Below, piece after piece: positions 1 to 6,873 of a stretch of DNA of 49,652 nucleotides. The DNA lies in the NCBI GenBank assembly GCA_913045265.1, contig CAJWQX010000017.1, positions 1 through 49,652 on the forward strand, written 5' to 3'. Source of the DNA: UBA11889 sp002313255 (GTDB lineage: Bacteria; Pseudomonadota; Gammaproteobacteria; Pseudomonadales; Azotimanducaceae). The position numbers were made by a program, and so were the translations under genes. Numbering within the stretch: position 1 is the first letter of the stretch; the number at the start of each line of letters is the position of its first letter. Under the pieces are notes generated by a model, which was not told the DNA's origin, made no database searches, and worked only from the letters and a program-made list of their open reading frames with translations.

Positions 1-369
1 TGGGAACGATACGACGAACCGTTCAAGAAAACGGCGCGGCAATTGAACGAGTATTTTTCCGGTGATCGGCAGGAGTTTGAACTCGATCTCGCGCCGGATG
101 GGACGACTTTCCAGGTGGAGGTGCTTGAAGCCCTACGTGGCATTCCTTATGGGGAAACGTGCACGTATGGCGATATTGCGGCCGCTGTGGGTCGACCCAC
201 AGCGGTTCGTGCCGTGGGTAATGCCAATGGACGAAACCCATTGCCGATAATCATTCCTTGCCACCGAGTCATTGGCAGTGACGGGGGCTTGACGGGTTTT
301 GGAGGCGGTATAGAGGCTAAACGCTATCTGTTAGAGCTCGAGCAGCGGCATTGTGTGCCGTTCGCTTAA
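1..369 (+). CDS. ogt: Methylated-DNA--[protein]-cysteine S-methyltransferase, 3' part
   Basis: The reading frame is already open at the first base, so the N-terminus lies outside the window and 122 residues are visible. The protein transfers alkyl groups from O6-alkylguanine (or O4-alkylthymine) in DNA to its own cysteine, a suicide repair reaction. The visible part holds the winged-helix DNA-binding segment (G-x-T-C-T-Y-G-D-I-A) and the active-site motif PCHR inside IIIPCHRVIG, followed by the usual GLTGFGGG turn and the KRYLLELE helix. It ends 115 bases before the next gene, and its operon context is not visible. Ogt fits better than Ada because nothing else is fused to its C-terminus. Confidence 0.93.
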   Translation, partial: WERYDEPFKKTARQLNEYFSGDRQEFELDLAPDGTTFQVEVLEALRGIPYGETCTYGDIAAAVGRPTAVRAVGNANGRNPLPIIIPCHRVIGSDGGLTGFGGGIEAKRYLLELEQRHCVPFA

Positions 370-419
370 TGCGAATTTGCTGCTGCACAAAGTACTATGG
401 TGTGGTCAACGAAATCGCG

Positions 420-440
420 CTTGGAACGTCGAGTTCCAGG
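420..440. promoter_or_regulatory. Inverted repeat upstream of the HxA PhyH gene
   Basis: TGGAAC-GTCGA-GTTCCA is a perfect 6-bp inverted repeat with a 5-base centre. It extends to 8 bp with one G-T pair. It lies 45 to 65 bases before the start codon of the following gene. It could be an operator for a dimeric regulator or a short hairpin. No convincing sigma-70 promoter was seen beside it, so the role is inferred. Confidence 0.3.
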
Positions 441-484
441 GGCGATGTCTCCACAGAGCTTTGTCGTTTTGATGGGAGAGTCTA

Positions 485-1636
485 ATGGAAGTTTCGAACG
501 TGTTCGGCAGTCACGAACTTATGCGCTTCAATTACGCGGAAGCGTTAGCGAAAGGACTAACACAGGAAGCCGAATTCGACGCGGATGTGCTCGGAGCGAT
601 CGATCGTCATGGCTTTGTGGTCATCGAGGATGCCCTACCGGCATCGACGTGCGAACTGCTTCTTCAGGAAATGCGGCCATACATCGACGCGACTCCACAC
701 GGTCTCCATGGGTTAGGTGGAACGCGCCGCGTGGGCGCGTTGGTTGCTCGTTCTTCAGCAAGCCATCAAATGATTTCGCATCCGGGGATATTGCGTCTCG
801 TCGATTCGATTCTCGCGGAGCAGCAGCTAAACGGTGACGCAGTCAAGATTGGTGGGAAGGAGGGAAAGGGTCGAAAAGATTTTCGTTACCCGTGGCAACT
901 ACATTTGACACAAATCATTGACGTGGGTCCGGGTGGAGGAACAGAAGAAATGCCGCATGGTCTTCGTCTTCACCGCGCGAACGGCATGTGGTTGCATGAC
1001 TTTCAAGCAGCTGGTCTCGATTTACAGGTCGAGGTTATGTGGGCGCTTTCGGATTTCACGGAAGCCAATGGAGCAACTCATGTAGTTTTGGGTAGCCATC
1101 GAGATGAGCCTCGGGGTGGGGATCGGGGGTATAGGCAACCGACAATCCAGGCAGTGATGCCCCGGGGCAGTGCCTTGGTTTGGACGGGTTGGTCAATCCA
1201 CGGTGCTGGGGTCAATACCACGACCGATCGACGGCTAGGGATGAACATTAACTTTGCGCTCGGATTCTTGGCCCAAGAAGAAAACCAGTTGCTGGCTTGT
1301 CCACCCCATCTGGCGAGGAAACTCCCAAAAGACATGCAACGCCTCATTGGCTATCGCCAACCCGCCGGCGCTCTGAACTATGTTGCCGAATGCCAATCGC
1401 CGGGCGATTCCGTTCTGAGGGAGGATTTCGACGTCCTCGTGCCCGGTGCCCATGGGCACCAGATGAACCCGGCAATGGACGGACCGACTTTCGCGCCCGT
1501 TTCTAAGGACGAATTCGATGCAAAATTGGTGGAACTAGCCGAAAAAAAAATGAAGGCCATCGAATCGGACGATCTTGAACTTGCGCTGCACTATAAGAAT
1601 GCAATGAGCGTTTTGAAACGATCGGACCGTATTTAA
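485..1636 (+). CDS. PhyH-family Fe(II)/2-oxoglutarate enzyme with HxA in place of HxD
   Basis: This 383-residue protein belongs to the phytanoyl-CoA dioxygenase superfamily. The core is recognisable: WQLHLTQIIDVGPG (residues 137-150), WALSDFTEANGATHVVLGSH (186-205), distal iron ligand H239 in WSIHGAG, and an arginine at R249/R250 to bind 2-oxoglutarate. Where relatives I remember carry L-H-R-D, this protein reads L-H-R-A (H163-R164-A165), so the carboxylate iron ligand appears missing. Loss of this Asp is the hallmark of SyrB2-type 2OG halogenases, which belong to the same family, but it could equally mark an inactive homologue. The last ~40 residues form a charged helical tail resembling a UVR motif. 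Start: ATG preceded by GGGAG. Confidence 0.8.
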   Translation: MEVSNVFGSHELMRFNYAEALAKGLTQEAEFDADVLGAIDRHGFVVIEDALPASTCELLLQEMRPYIDATPHGLHGLGGTRRVGALVARSSASHQMISHPGILRLVDSILAEQQLNGDAVKIGGKEGKGRKDFRYPWQLHLTQIIDVGPGGGTEEMPHGLRLHRANGMWLHDFQAAGLDLQVEVMWALSDFTEANGATHVVLGSHRDEPRGGDRGYRQPTIQAVMPRGSALVWTGWSIHGAGVNTTTDRRLGMNINFALGFLAQEENQLLACPPHLARKLPKDMQRLIGYRQPAGALNYVAECQSPGDSVLREDFDVLVPGAHGHQMNPAMDGPTFAPVSKDEFDAKLVELAEKKMKAIESDDLELALHYKNAMSVLKRSDRI

Positions 1637-1683
1637 TTAAAGGCGCAGCCTTGTTGCCCTTAAGTGGCGCCGAAAGCCGTGCA

Positions 1684-2265
1684 TTAGCCGCCGTTGAAGG
1701 GCCGATTCCATACGCCTGGCCGTCGTTCGGGACGGCCTTCGCGAGGGCGTTGCGGGCGTCGTCGATCACTGTCAAATAGGGGGCCCAGGCGGTCCGGACC
1801 TAGTTCGCGTGGCCTTCCTTGATCTGGACGTGTGCGAGGTCGTCGGAGGGCATTCCGGACCGCAGACCGCTCATCAGGGTTCATTTGCTCAAATAATTGA
1901 ACGAGTAAACGGTGGCTGTTTTCTTGATTTTCATCGAAGCGACGACGAAAGTTCTCTAGCGCTTGGGCGAGTCTCTCGGCGTCGAAAGGCTCTGTCGCCA
2001 TAATGCGCTCAATGTCGATTTGCACGTTTTGAAGTGCTCGATGCCGCGACGCGATTTCACGGCGGCTCACATCGACATCCTGGAGCAATGCACGACGACG
2101 ATCCCCAGGTAAGCCCTGCAGCATGCGTGGCAAACCCATGGTGGGATCGATACTAACGTTCGTTCGGCCCGGCAGGGGCTGCTGACCGATGTAAAAGCCG
2201 ACCAGTAGTAAATTCAGTCCGACCGAAATCGCGACGATGGCGATTAGCCACTTCCGTTCAATCAT
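1684..2265 (-). CDS. Periplasmic heavy-metal-sensor-like (Spy/CpxP/CnrX-type) protein
   Basis: This 193-residue protein starts with a short cytoplasmic stub and one membrane segment (residues ~6-26, IAIVAISVGLNLLLVGFYIG). A helical periplasmic region follows, with a leucine/arginine-rich pattern typical of the Metal_resist group (about residues 45-140). The last ~50 residues are very rich in Arg, Pro and Asp and look disordered. Proteins of this type (CnrX, ZraP, Spy) sense metal or envelope stress. The start codon overlaps the end of the upstream anti-sigma candidate by 8 bases, indicating translational coupling. It is the last gene of the ECF cluster. Its ligand cannot be told from the sequence, and no obvious His/Met cluster is present. 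Confidence 0.7.
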   Translation of the reverse strand: MIERKWLIAIVAISVGLNLLLVGFYIGQQPLPGRTNVSIDPTMGLPRMLQGLPGDRRRALLQDVDVSRREIASRHRALQNVQIDIERIMATEPFDAERLAQALENFRRRFDENQENSHRLLVQLFEQMNPDERSAVRNALRRPRTRPDQGRPRELGPDRLGPLFDSDRRRPQRPREGRPERRPGVWNRPFNGG

Positions 2266-2686
2266 CGGTGGCAGTGCTTTCGTTCAGTTCGACAAAATTT
2301 TCGAGATCCGTGAAGGCGAGAAACATTGATGCGTCAGTTGAATCGCCGTCTAACTCCGACGTCATGTCGCCGATTACAAAGCCGAGCACCAAGGGCAGAA
2401 TGGCCAATAGCGCAGGACGCCACATACTTTGCGTGATCCACGACCACCATGCGGGAGATTCGTTGGTGGCAATGCGTTCCAAAATCCGGGCACGCAATCG
2501 GAACGCGACGGGAACATGCGTTGAATCCGCCAACATCGCGTCGAAGGCAATGGATTTGGCGAGCAATCGGCGACCTTCGTCGGATACTTGAGCGTATCGA
2601 ACTGCTTCGTTTCGTAACGAACTTGGCCACGCAACACTGTCGGTACCGTAGCAGTCCAGCAGGTCAGCGAATTCATCTGCGGTCAC
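2258..2686 (-). CDS. Putative membrane-anchored anti-sigma factor
   Basis: This protein has about 142 residues. I placed the start at a GTG that shares bases with the sigma-factor stop (GTGA), 8 bases after AGGGAG. A TTG two codons upstream is the alternative. The N-terminal cytoplasmic part carries a motif (LLDCYGTDSVAWP, then RRLLAKSIAFDAML) that I recall from proteins following ECF sigma genes in proteobacteria. A single membrane segment follows (PALLAILPLVLGFVIG), then an acidic periplasmic tail. Coupling to the sigma gene on one side and to the sensor-like gene on the other supports an anti-sigma role. No zinc-binding ZAS motif (HxxxCxxC) is present, so this is inferred from context. Confidence 0.65.
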   Translation of the reverse strand: MTADEFADLLDCYGTDSVAWPSSLRNEAVRYAQVSDEGRRLLAKSIAFDAMLADSTHVPVAFRLRARILERIATNESPAWWSWITQSMWRPALLAILPLVLGFVIGDMTSELDGDSTDASMFLAFTDLENFVELNESTATDD

Positions 2687-3234
2687 GTACAAATCTCCCT
2701 TTGATACGCTGACAGCTCGCGTTTTAACGTACGACGCGCTCGCGCCACAAGAGATTCCAGAGCGTCGACCGACACCGAAAGAACTTCGGCAGCGTCCTTG
2801 TTGGACCAACCGTGCAGCTGGCATAACACCAAGGCTGTCCGCTGTCGCTCGGGCAGGTTGGCAATTGCGTTATGCACGGCGCGACGGCGATCGTCGTCTG
2901 GAACATCGTCGGTTACCGCGACGGTGTCAGGGTCAATTTCTGCATAATCGTCGGGACCACGGCGCCGGAACGTGTCCACGCACACGTTATGGGCGATCCG
3001 ATGGAGCCAAGTGGTGAGCTGAACTTGTCCCGATTTCCAGGTCGCGGCCCGGGACCAGAGTCGCAAAAAAGTTTCTTGCGTCAAATCGTCGGCATCGTTG
3101 TGGTGTTGACACATCCGATAGATGTACGCATAGATGGAGCCCATGTGGCGATCCAGAAGACGCGCGTACGCGTCCTGATCACGCGATTTCACCAGTTCCA
3201 TAAGTGCTTCATCTGAGTCCGCCTCGGACACCAT
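2683..3234 (-). CDS. ECF-family RNA polymerase sigma factor
   Basis: This 183-residue sigma-70 family protein has only regions 2 and 4, the ECF layout. Region 2 includes MCQHHNDADDLTQETFLRLW (core binding) and the downstream WLHRIAHNVCVDTFRR -10 recognition helix. Region 4 has LPERQRTALVLCQLHGWSNK and the helix-turn-helix AAEVLSVSVDALESLVARAR. It would direct core polymerase to a stress regulon, presumably held inactive by the next gene's product. It begins 27 bases after the EF-hand gene and shares its stop with the start of the anti-sigma candidate. The regulon and the signal are unknown. Confidence 0.93.
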   Translation of the reverse strand: MVSEADSDEALMELVKSRDQDAYARLLDRHMGSIYAYIYRMCQHHNDADDLTQETFLRLWSRAATWKSGQVQLTTWLHRIAHNVCVDTFRRRGPDDYAEIDPDTVAVTDDVPDDDRRRAVHNAIANLPERQRTALVLCQLHGWSNKDAAEVLSVSVDALESLVARARRTLKRELSAYQREICT

Positions 3235-3261
3235 TAACGCATCGAAACCTATGAGCGAGGG

Positions 3262-3954
3262 TTACCTGGGTCCCTCGTCTCGTCGGCCTTTGGACATCTC
3301 TTCACGGGTGATTTGCCCATCGCCGTCGGTATCCATCTTCTCAAGCATCGGGAACCGACTAGGGAATTCCTCCCGATCAACTTGACCGTCTTTGTTCTTA
3401 TCCATCGCGTCAAATCTTGCCTTCACGCCACGAGATCTCATCGACGCCCGGACAGCCTTTCCACGTCCGAGAAATTCATCGATAGACAGTTCCCCGCTCT
3501 TGTCGATATCGGCTAACCCAAAAAGCCGGCGTTCTCTCATTTCCCGGTTGCGCTCGTCGCCAGGTCGGTACTCTTGCTGATTGCCTGGATTAGGTCGTCC
3601 GCGCGGCGCCATGTCTGAACCGCGGTGCCGAGGTTTCATGCGCGGCCCATGGACGCCGGAGCGCATCCGCTTGTTCTTAGGACCCGGACGCATTCTGCGC
3701 TCGTCGCCAGGTCGGTACTCCTGTTCGTGTCGACCAGGTCGGTACTCCTGTTCGTGTCGATTTGCTGCCGTGGCTGAAAATTCTGAGAGACTCACACGGC
3801 CATCACCATCGCGGTCCATCTTCGAAAAAGCGGTCTGCTCTTGTTCCTTCGCTTCTTGAAGATCAATGGAGAAATCGCGTTCGCTTCGGTGCTGATCGCT
3901 GTAGACAGCATTCCCGGTAAATGCGATCGCTATGAGAAATAATTGCCACTTCAT
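3262..3954 (-). CDS. Secreted EF-hand calcium-binding protein with RPG-rich linker
   Basis: This 230-residue protein has an N-terminal signal peptide (MKWQLFLIAIAFTGNAVYS). Four EF-hand loops are visible: DRDGDGRVSLSE (47-58), DIDKSGELSIDE (149-160), DKNKDGQVDREE (185-196) and DTDGDGQITREE (208-219). All four have Asp at loop position 1 and Glu at position 12. Between loops one and two lies a basic, repetitive linker containing three EYRPG units, two of them encoded by a perfect 27-bp tandem repeat. It likely acts as a periplasmic calcium buffer or sensor. It sits 21 bases after greB and 27 bases before the ECF sigma gene in the same direction, so it is probably co-transcribed with the sigma system. 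Confidence 0.85.
   Translation of the reverse strand: MKWQLFLIAIAFTGNAVYSDQHRSERDFSIDLQEAKEQEQTAFSKMDRDGDGRVSLSEFSATAANRHEQEYRPGRHEQEYRPGDERRMRPGPKNKRMRSGVHGPRMKPRHRGSDMAPRGRPNPGNQQEYRPGDERNREMRERRLFGLADIDKSGELSIDEFLGRGKAVRASMRSRGVKARFDAMDKNKDGQVDREEFPSRFPMLEKMDTDGDGQITREEMSKGRRDEGPR
3549..3573. repeat. 25-bp direct repeat, copy A
   Basis: These 25 bases are identical to positions 3696-3720, 147 bases away, within the linker of the EF-hand gene. They encode part of the EYRPGDER unit. Confidence 0.85.
3696..3760. repeat. 27-bp perfect tandem repeat plus 25-bp direct repeat copy B
   Basis: Positions 3707-3733 and 3734-3760 are identical 27-base units in direct tandem. Each encodes the nine-residue unit RHEQEYRPG of the EF-hand protein. 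Positions 3696-3720 match 3549-3573. Because the unit length is a multiple of three, a change in copy number would keep the frame. Confidence 0.9.
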
Positions 3955-3967
3955 ATTCTTGACTCCA

Positions 3968-3980
3968 GGTAATATTTACC
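3968..3980. promoter_or_regulatory. Inverted repeat in the greB/EF-hand gap
   Basis: GGTAA-TAT-TTACC is a perfect 5-bp inverted repeat spanning the greB stop codon, just before the EF-hand ribosome site. It is a possible operator for the downstream ECF cluster, but too short to be sure. Confidence 0.25.
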
Positions 3981-4524
3981 GTTGACCATTGTACGCATTA
4001 GAAGAGTTTTTCCGTCGGTCTGCTACTGAGGGATAGTTAATCGCAACGATGGTATATCGGGTGGTTTGGCCATCGAGGCTCAAGGAAATTAAATCGCCTT
4101 TCCGTTTGCCGAGTAACTGCTGAGCCAATGGCGAGTCCACGCTGATGTAATGGTCCTCTCGATCAAATTCGTCGGCACCGACAATCCGGTAGCGTAATGC
4201 TTGGCCGTCCTCGCGTTCTAAATCGATTGTTGCGCCGAAGAATATCCGGTTCGTGTCGTCCGGTAATCGGTCGACTACCTGGACCTCATCCAAGCGCTTG
4301 GAGAGATAACGAACTCGGCGGTCGATTTCACCTAGTCGACGTTTGCCGTAGATGTAATCAGCGTTTTCGGAACGATCGCCGAGGGCTGCGGCCTCGGCCA
4401 CTTGGCGGGTCACGTCGGGACGTTCCACTTTCCATAAAACGCGCAATTCTTGTTGTAGTTGTTCAAATCCAGTAGGGGTAACGTACGGGGCCGATTTTGG
4501 AGTAGGCGGACGGTAGCGGGTCAT
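3976..4524 (-). CDS. greB: Transcription elongation factor GreB
   Basis: This 182-residue GreA/GreB family protein rescues backtracked RNA polymerase by stimulating cleavage of the transcript's 3' end. The N-terminal coiled coil carries the acidic tip signature LGDRSENADY (E. coli GreB has the same run), followed by KRRLGEIDRRVRYLSKRL. The C-terminal FKBP-like domain includes FFGATIDLE and ISVDSPLAQQLLGKRKGD. It is longer than E. coli GreB (158 aa), with a basic Pro-rich N-terminal extension and a polar C-terminal tail. No clear ribosome site precedes the ATG. It is the first gene of the minus-strand train leading into the EF-hand/ECF genes. Confidence 0.95.
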   Translation of the reverse strand: MTRYRPPTPKSAPYVTPTGFEQLQQELRVLWKVERPDVTRQVAEAAALGDRSENADYIYGKRRLGEIDRRVRYLSKRLDEVQVVDRLPDDTNRIFFGATIDLEREDGQALRYRIVGADEFDREDHYISVDSPLAQQLLGKRKGDLISLSLDGQTTRYTIVAINYPSVADRRKNSSNAYNGQR

Positions 4525-4652
4525 GAGAAATCGCTGATGTCACGGATTAGATGGGATCCGCTGGATTGTACGCGTAACGGCCACGGGGAGCTTTTGTCCC
4601 GCACGCTATATGATCCATTGGTAAAAGTTCGGGAACATGTGACAAAACATTC

Positions 4653-5480
4653 ATGCTAGAGCCAATTCATAAAGCGGCGGGCGCGTTGGGCGCATTCGCT
4701 GATGTCGATCTTGCTGCCCGGCTTAACGACAACGCCTTTATTCAAGAGCTCGAAACAGCGCTTTACGAACATGAGGTTCTCTTCTTTCGTCGCCAACGAC
4801 TCACGCCACCCGAGTTCGCCAAGCTAGCCAGTGGCCTGGGATCGATTGAGACACACCCAGCGTACATCACGTTATCCGATTGCCCCGATGTCCAGATTCT
4901 TGAAAGTACGCCCGAGAATCCGAGCAAGATCGAAGTGTGGCATTCGGACATGACCTTCCGTCAGCAACCGCCTTCGATCACGCTTTTGTATGGGAAGACG
5001 ATCCCGGCGTATGGTGGCGATACACTCTGGACCAGCGCCGCGATGGCGTACCAAACGCTCTCCAAACCGATGCAACGCTTATTGGACGGCTTGGAGGCGG
5101 AACACGACTTTGCCTACGGTTTCCGTGAGAGTTTGGAGGAGCCAGGTGGTCTCGATCGATTGGGCGAAGCCGTCAAGGACAACCCAGCCGTCACTCATCC
5201 CGTGATACGAACTCACCCTCGATCTGGCAAGAAAGCCTTGTACGTCAATCCGTTGTTCACAAAGTGTTTAAAGGGATTGAGCAGACCTGAAAGCGATGCG
5301 CTATTGCGGCTTCTATTCGATCATCTCACCGCGATTGAACACACCGTAAGACTCAACTGGGAACCAGACACCATCGCGATTTGGGATAACCGCACAACGC
5401 AGCATCGGCCGGTAAACGACTTCCTACCACAATCACGCGTCATGCATCGCGTCACGGTTGCAGGCGAAGTACCGGAGTAG
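4653..5480 (+). CDS. TauD/TfdA-family 2-oxoglutarate dioxygenase
   Basis: This 275-residue non-heme iron enzyme of the TauD/TfdA family is probably a hydroxylase that cleaves a substrate such as a sulfonate, aryloxyacid or similar acid. The iron-binding H97-S98-D99 lies in VWHSDMTF, the distal ligand is H251 in TQHRPVND, and the 2OG-binding arginine is R262 or R266 in SRVMHRVTV. The HxD is intact, unlike the PhyH gene at 485. It is transcribed divergently from greB across a 128-bp gap. The substrate cannot be deduced, because no sulfonate transporter or other pathway gene lies next to it. Confidence 0.88.
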   Translation: MLEPIHKAAGALGAFADVDLAARLNDNAFIQELETALYEHEVLFFRRQRLTPPEFAKLASGLGSIETHPAYITLSDCPDVQILESTPENPSKIEVWHSDMTFRQQPPSITLLYGKTIPAYGGDTLWTSAAMAYQTLSKPMQRLLDGLEAEHDFAYGFRESLEEPGGLDRLGEAVKDNPAVTHPVIRTHPRSGKKALYVNPLFTKCLKGLSRPESDALLRLLFDHLTAIEHTVRLNWEPDTIAIWDNRTTQHRPVNDFLPQSRVMHRVTVAGEVPE

Positions 5481-5527
5481 GAGGTGCGAGCAAGTGAGAT
5501 TTTCCGTTTCGATCAATGTAGTTCGAG

Positions 5528-5947
5528 TTGTCGATAACGTTGGTCGTTGATTCCATTGACCGTCACTTGGACGGGGGTAACTCGATAGAGTCAGCGGCCG
5601 TCATTCCGGGCATCTTTATCGCCTGGTGCGTCAACATGGGCCTGGTCAACCCAGCGGAGTTCGTGGACGTTGAACGCGCCGTGGTGCGACTGAAGTATCG
5701 GGAAATCACGGGGGGCGAGTTTCTCGTTGCGGCGCTCGGTGGCGAGCTTCGCGAGGAGCACTTGTCAAATAACGGCGTTATGTTTGCCAGGCGTTGGTAT
5801 GCGCCGTTCTTAGAAGAAGCGAGCGTTCGGCTTGGCGAAATGCCTGAACCCCAGTGGTCGACGTACGAGCAGATGTCGCCTTGGCTTACGGAGAGGCTAC
5901 TGGGTCGAAAGTCGGGTCGAAAGAAGTGGTGGCGATTTTGGAGTTAA
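5528..5947 (+). CDS. DUF7832-like conserved protein of unknown function
   Basis: This protein of about 139 residues resembles a family I remember as DUF7832. Matching elements are the opening D-x-x-x-R-H-L-D-G, the segment GIFIAWCVNMGLVNPAEF, the GGEFLVAALGGEL stretch and the closing ARRWYAPFLEE. The start is uncertain: TTG 5528 gives the longest form, TTG 5540 is possible, and no ATG is available. The C-terminus is strongly basic (GRKSGRKKWWRF). The end overlaps the start of the DUF427 gene by about 19 bases, suggesting coupling. Function unknown. Confidence 0.6.
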   Translation: MSITLVVDSIDRHLDGGNSIESAAVIPGIFIAWCVNMGLVNPAEFVDVERAVVRLKYREITGGEFLVAALGGELREEHLSNNGVMFARRWYAPFLEEASVRLGEMPEPQWSTYEQMSPWLTERLLGRKSGRKKWWRFWS

Positions 5948-6480
5948 CGCCAGAGATTCGCGCCGTGCGGAATAAGTGGCACTATCGTGGTGAACGTCGG
6001 CCCGATTTCGCTATACAACCCGCTGCAGATCAAGAATCCGTTTGGGACTATCCACGGCCACCGGAGATCGTGCCAGATACCCGATGGGTACGCGTTTCCT
6101 ACGGCGGTCGTCAGGTTGCGAGCAGTGTATCCACAACGAGAGTGTTAGAAACGGCGGGGGCCCCTACGTTTTACTTCCCGTGTAGTGATGTCGCGACGGA
6201 TCGTCTCGTATTGAGCGACCATACATCCGTATGTGAATGGAAGGGGTTGGCGGTAAGAGTTGATCTGATCGATGGTCCGAAAGATGTTGGCTGGCAGTAC
6301 GTTGACACGTTTCCCGAGTTCACGGACATCCGTGGGTTGTATGCGTTTCACCCGGAAAAACTTGAGTGTCGAATCGACGATGAAAGCGTTTTGCCCCAGG
6401 CGGGCGGATACTACGGAGGATGGATCACGTCCGAGGTGGTGGGCCCATTCAAAGGTGACCCTGGAACGAACGACTTATAA
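5929..6480 (+). CDS. DUF427 domain-containing protein
   Basis: This protein has about 183 residues from the chosen GTG. GTG 5926 and TTG 5938 are alternatives, and all lie inside the previous gene. The family signature is clear: QESVWDYPRPPEI, then VSTTRVLETAGAPTFYFP, VCEWKGLA, a central LRGLYAFHPEKLEC-like segment, and the end PQAGGYYGGWITSEVVGPFK. DUF427 proteins form a small beta-rich fold of unknown biochemistry, often found beside oxidoreductases and dioxygenases. Here it follows a DUF7832-like gene by overlap and precedes a GNAT gene by 6 bases. Confidence 0.85.
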   Translation: MAILELTPEIRAVRNKWHYRGERRPDFAIQPAADQESVWDYPRPPEIVPDTRWVRVSYGGRQVASSVSTTRVLETAGAPTFYFPCSDVATDRLVLSDHTSVCEWKGLAVRVDLIDGPKDVGWQYVDTFPEFTDIRGLYAFHPEKLECRIDDESVLPQAGGYYGGWITSEVVGPFKGDPGTNDL

Positions 6481-6486
6481 ACAATA

Positions 6487-6864
6487 ATGTTTGCGCGACC
6501 GAGAGACGTTTCGATATTTCGGCCTTACCCGGAAGAAATGACGAATGACCGCCTCGAATGCGTGCTCACGGCGCCAGACCTCGACCTCGTCAGAGTCGCT
6601 AAATGGGAAGGCGAGGTTGTCGCGCGATACCAGCTGCAGCAAAAGACGCGGACTGAATTTGTGTTGAAATCGATCCGCGTGGAGTCGGGGTATCGCAGTC
6701 GAGGCCTTGGTAGCTGGATGCTTGGTCATGCGATCGGTTTAGCAGAGGCCCGAGGCGGACGTTCGATCGAGGTCGCTTTCAATCGCGGACGTCGATTTTT
6801 TGAACGTCGAGGATTTAGCCGGGTAAAAAACGGGGTGCTTCGATTGGAGGTCCAGCCCGAGTAG
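6487..6864 (+). CDS. GNAT-family N-acetyltransferase
   Basis: This 125-residue acetyltransferase has the acetyl-CoA-binding motif A at RSRGLGSWMLGHAIGLAEARG, preceded by the beta strand FVLKSIRVESGY. The end, RRFFERRGFSRVKNGVLRLEV, matches the usual motif B region of small GNATs. The substrate is unknown. It lies 6 bases after the DUF427 gene and about 9 bases before the lumazine synthase start, so the four genes probably form one transcript. Confidence 0.82.
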   Translation: MFARPRDVSIFRPYPEEMTNDRLECVLTAPDLDLVRVAKWEGEVVARYQLQQKTRTEFVLKSIRVESGYRSRGLGSWMLGHAIGLAEARGGRSIEVAFNRGRRFFERRGFSRVKNGVLRLEVQPE

Positions 6865-6873
6865 ACTCCCGTG

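Noticed and set aside
689..1105. Alternative iron motif H-R-D at residues 205-207 of the PhyH protein (GSHRDEP)
   Set aside because: This lies at the conserved G-S-H-[RK] turn after the core strand, a position that is not the metal site in PhyH proteins. The real HxD position is 163-165.
2872..3216. Plus-strand frame opposite the ECF sigma gene
   Set aside because: Overlaps the well-supported sigma factor completely, with no ribosome site or recognisable domain.
4584..4614. TATATGAT as a promoter for the TauD-type gene
   Set aside because: No acceptable -35 element at 16-18 bp; kept out of the feature list.
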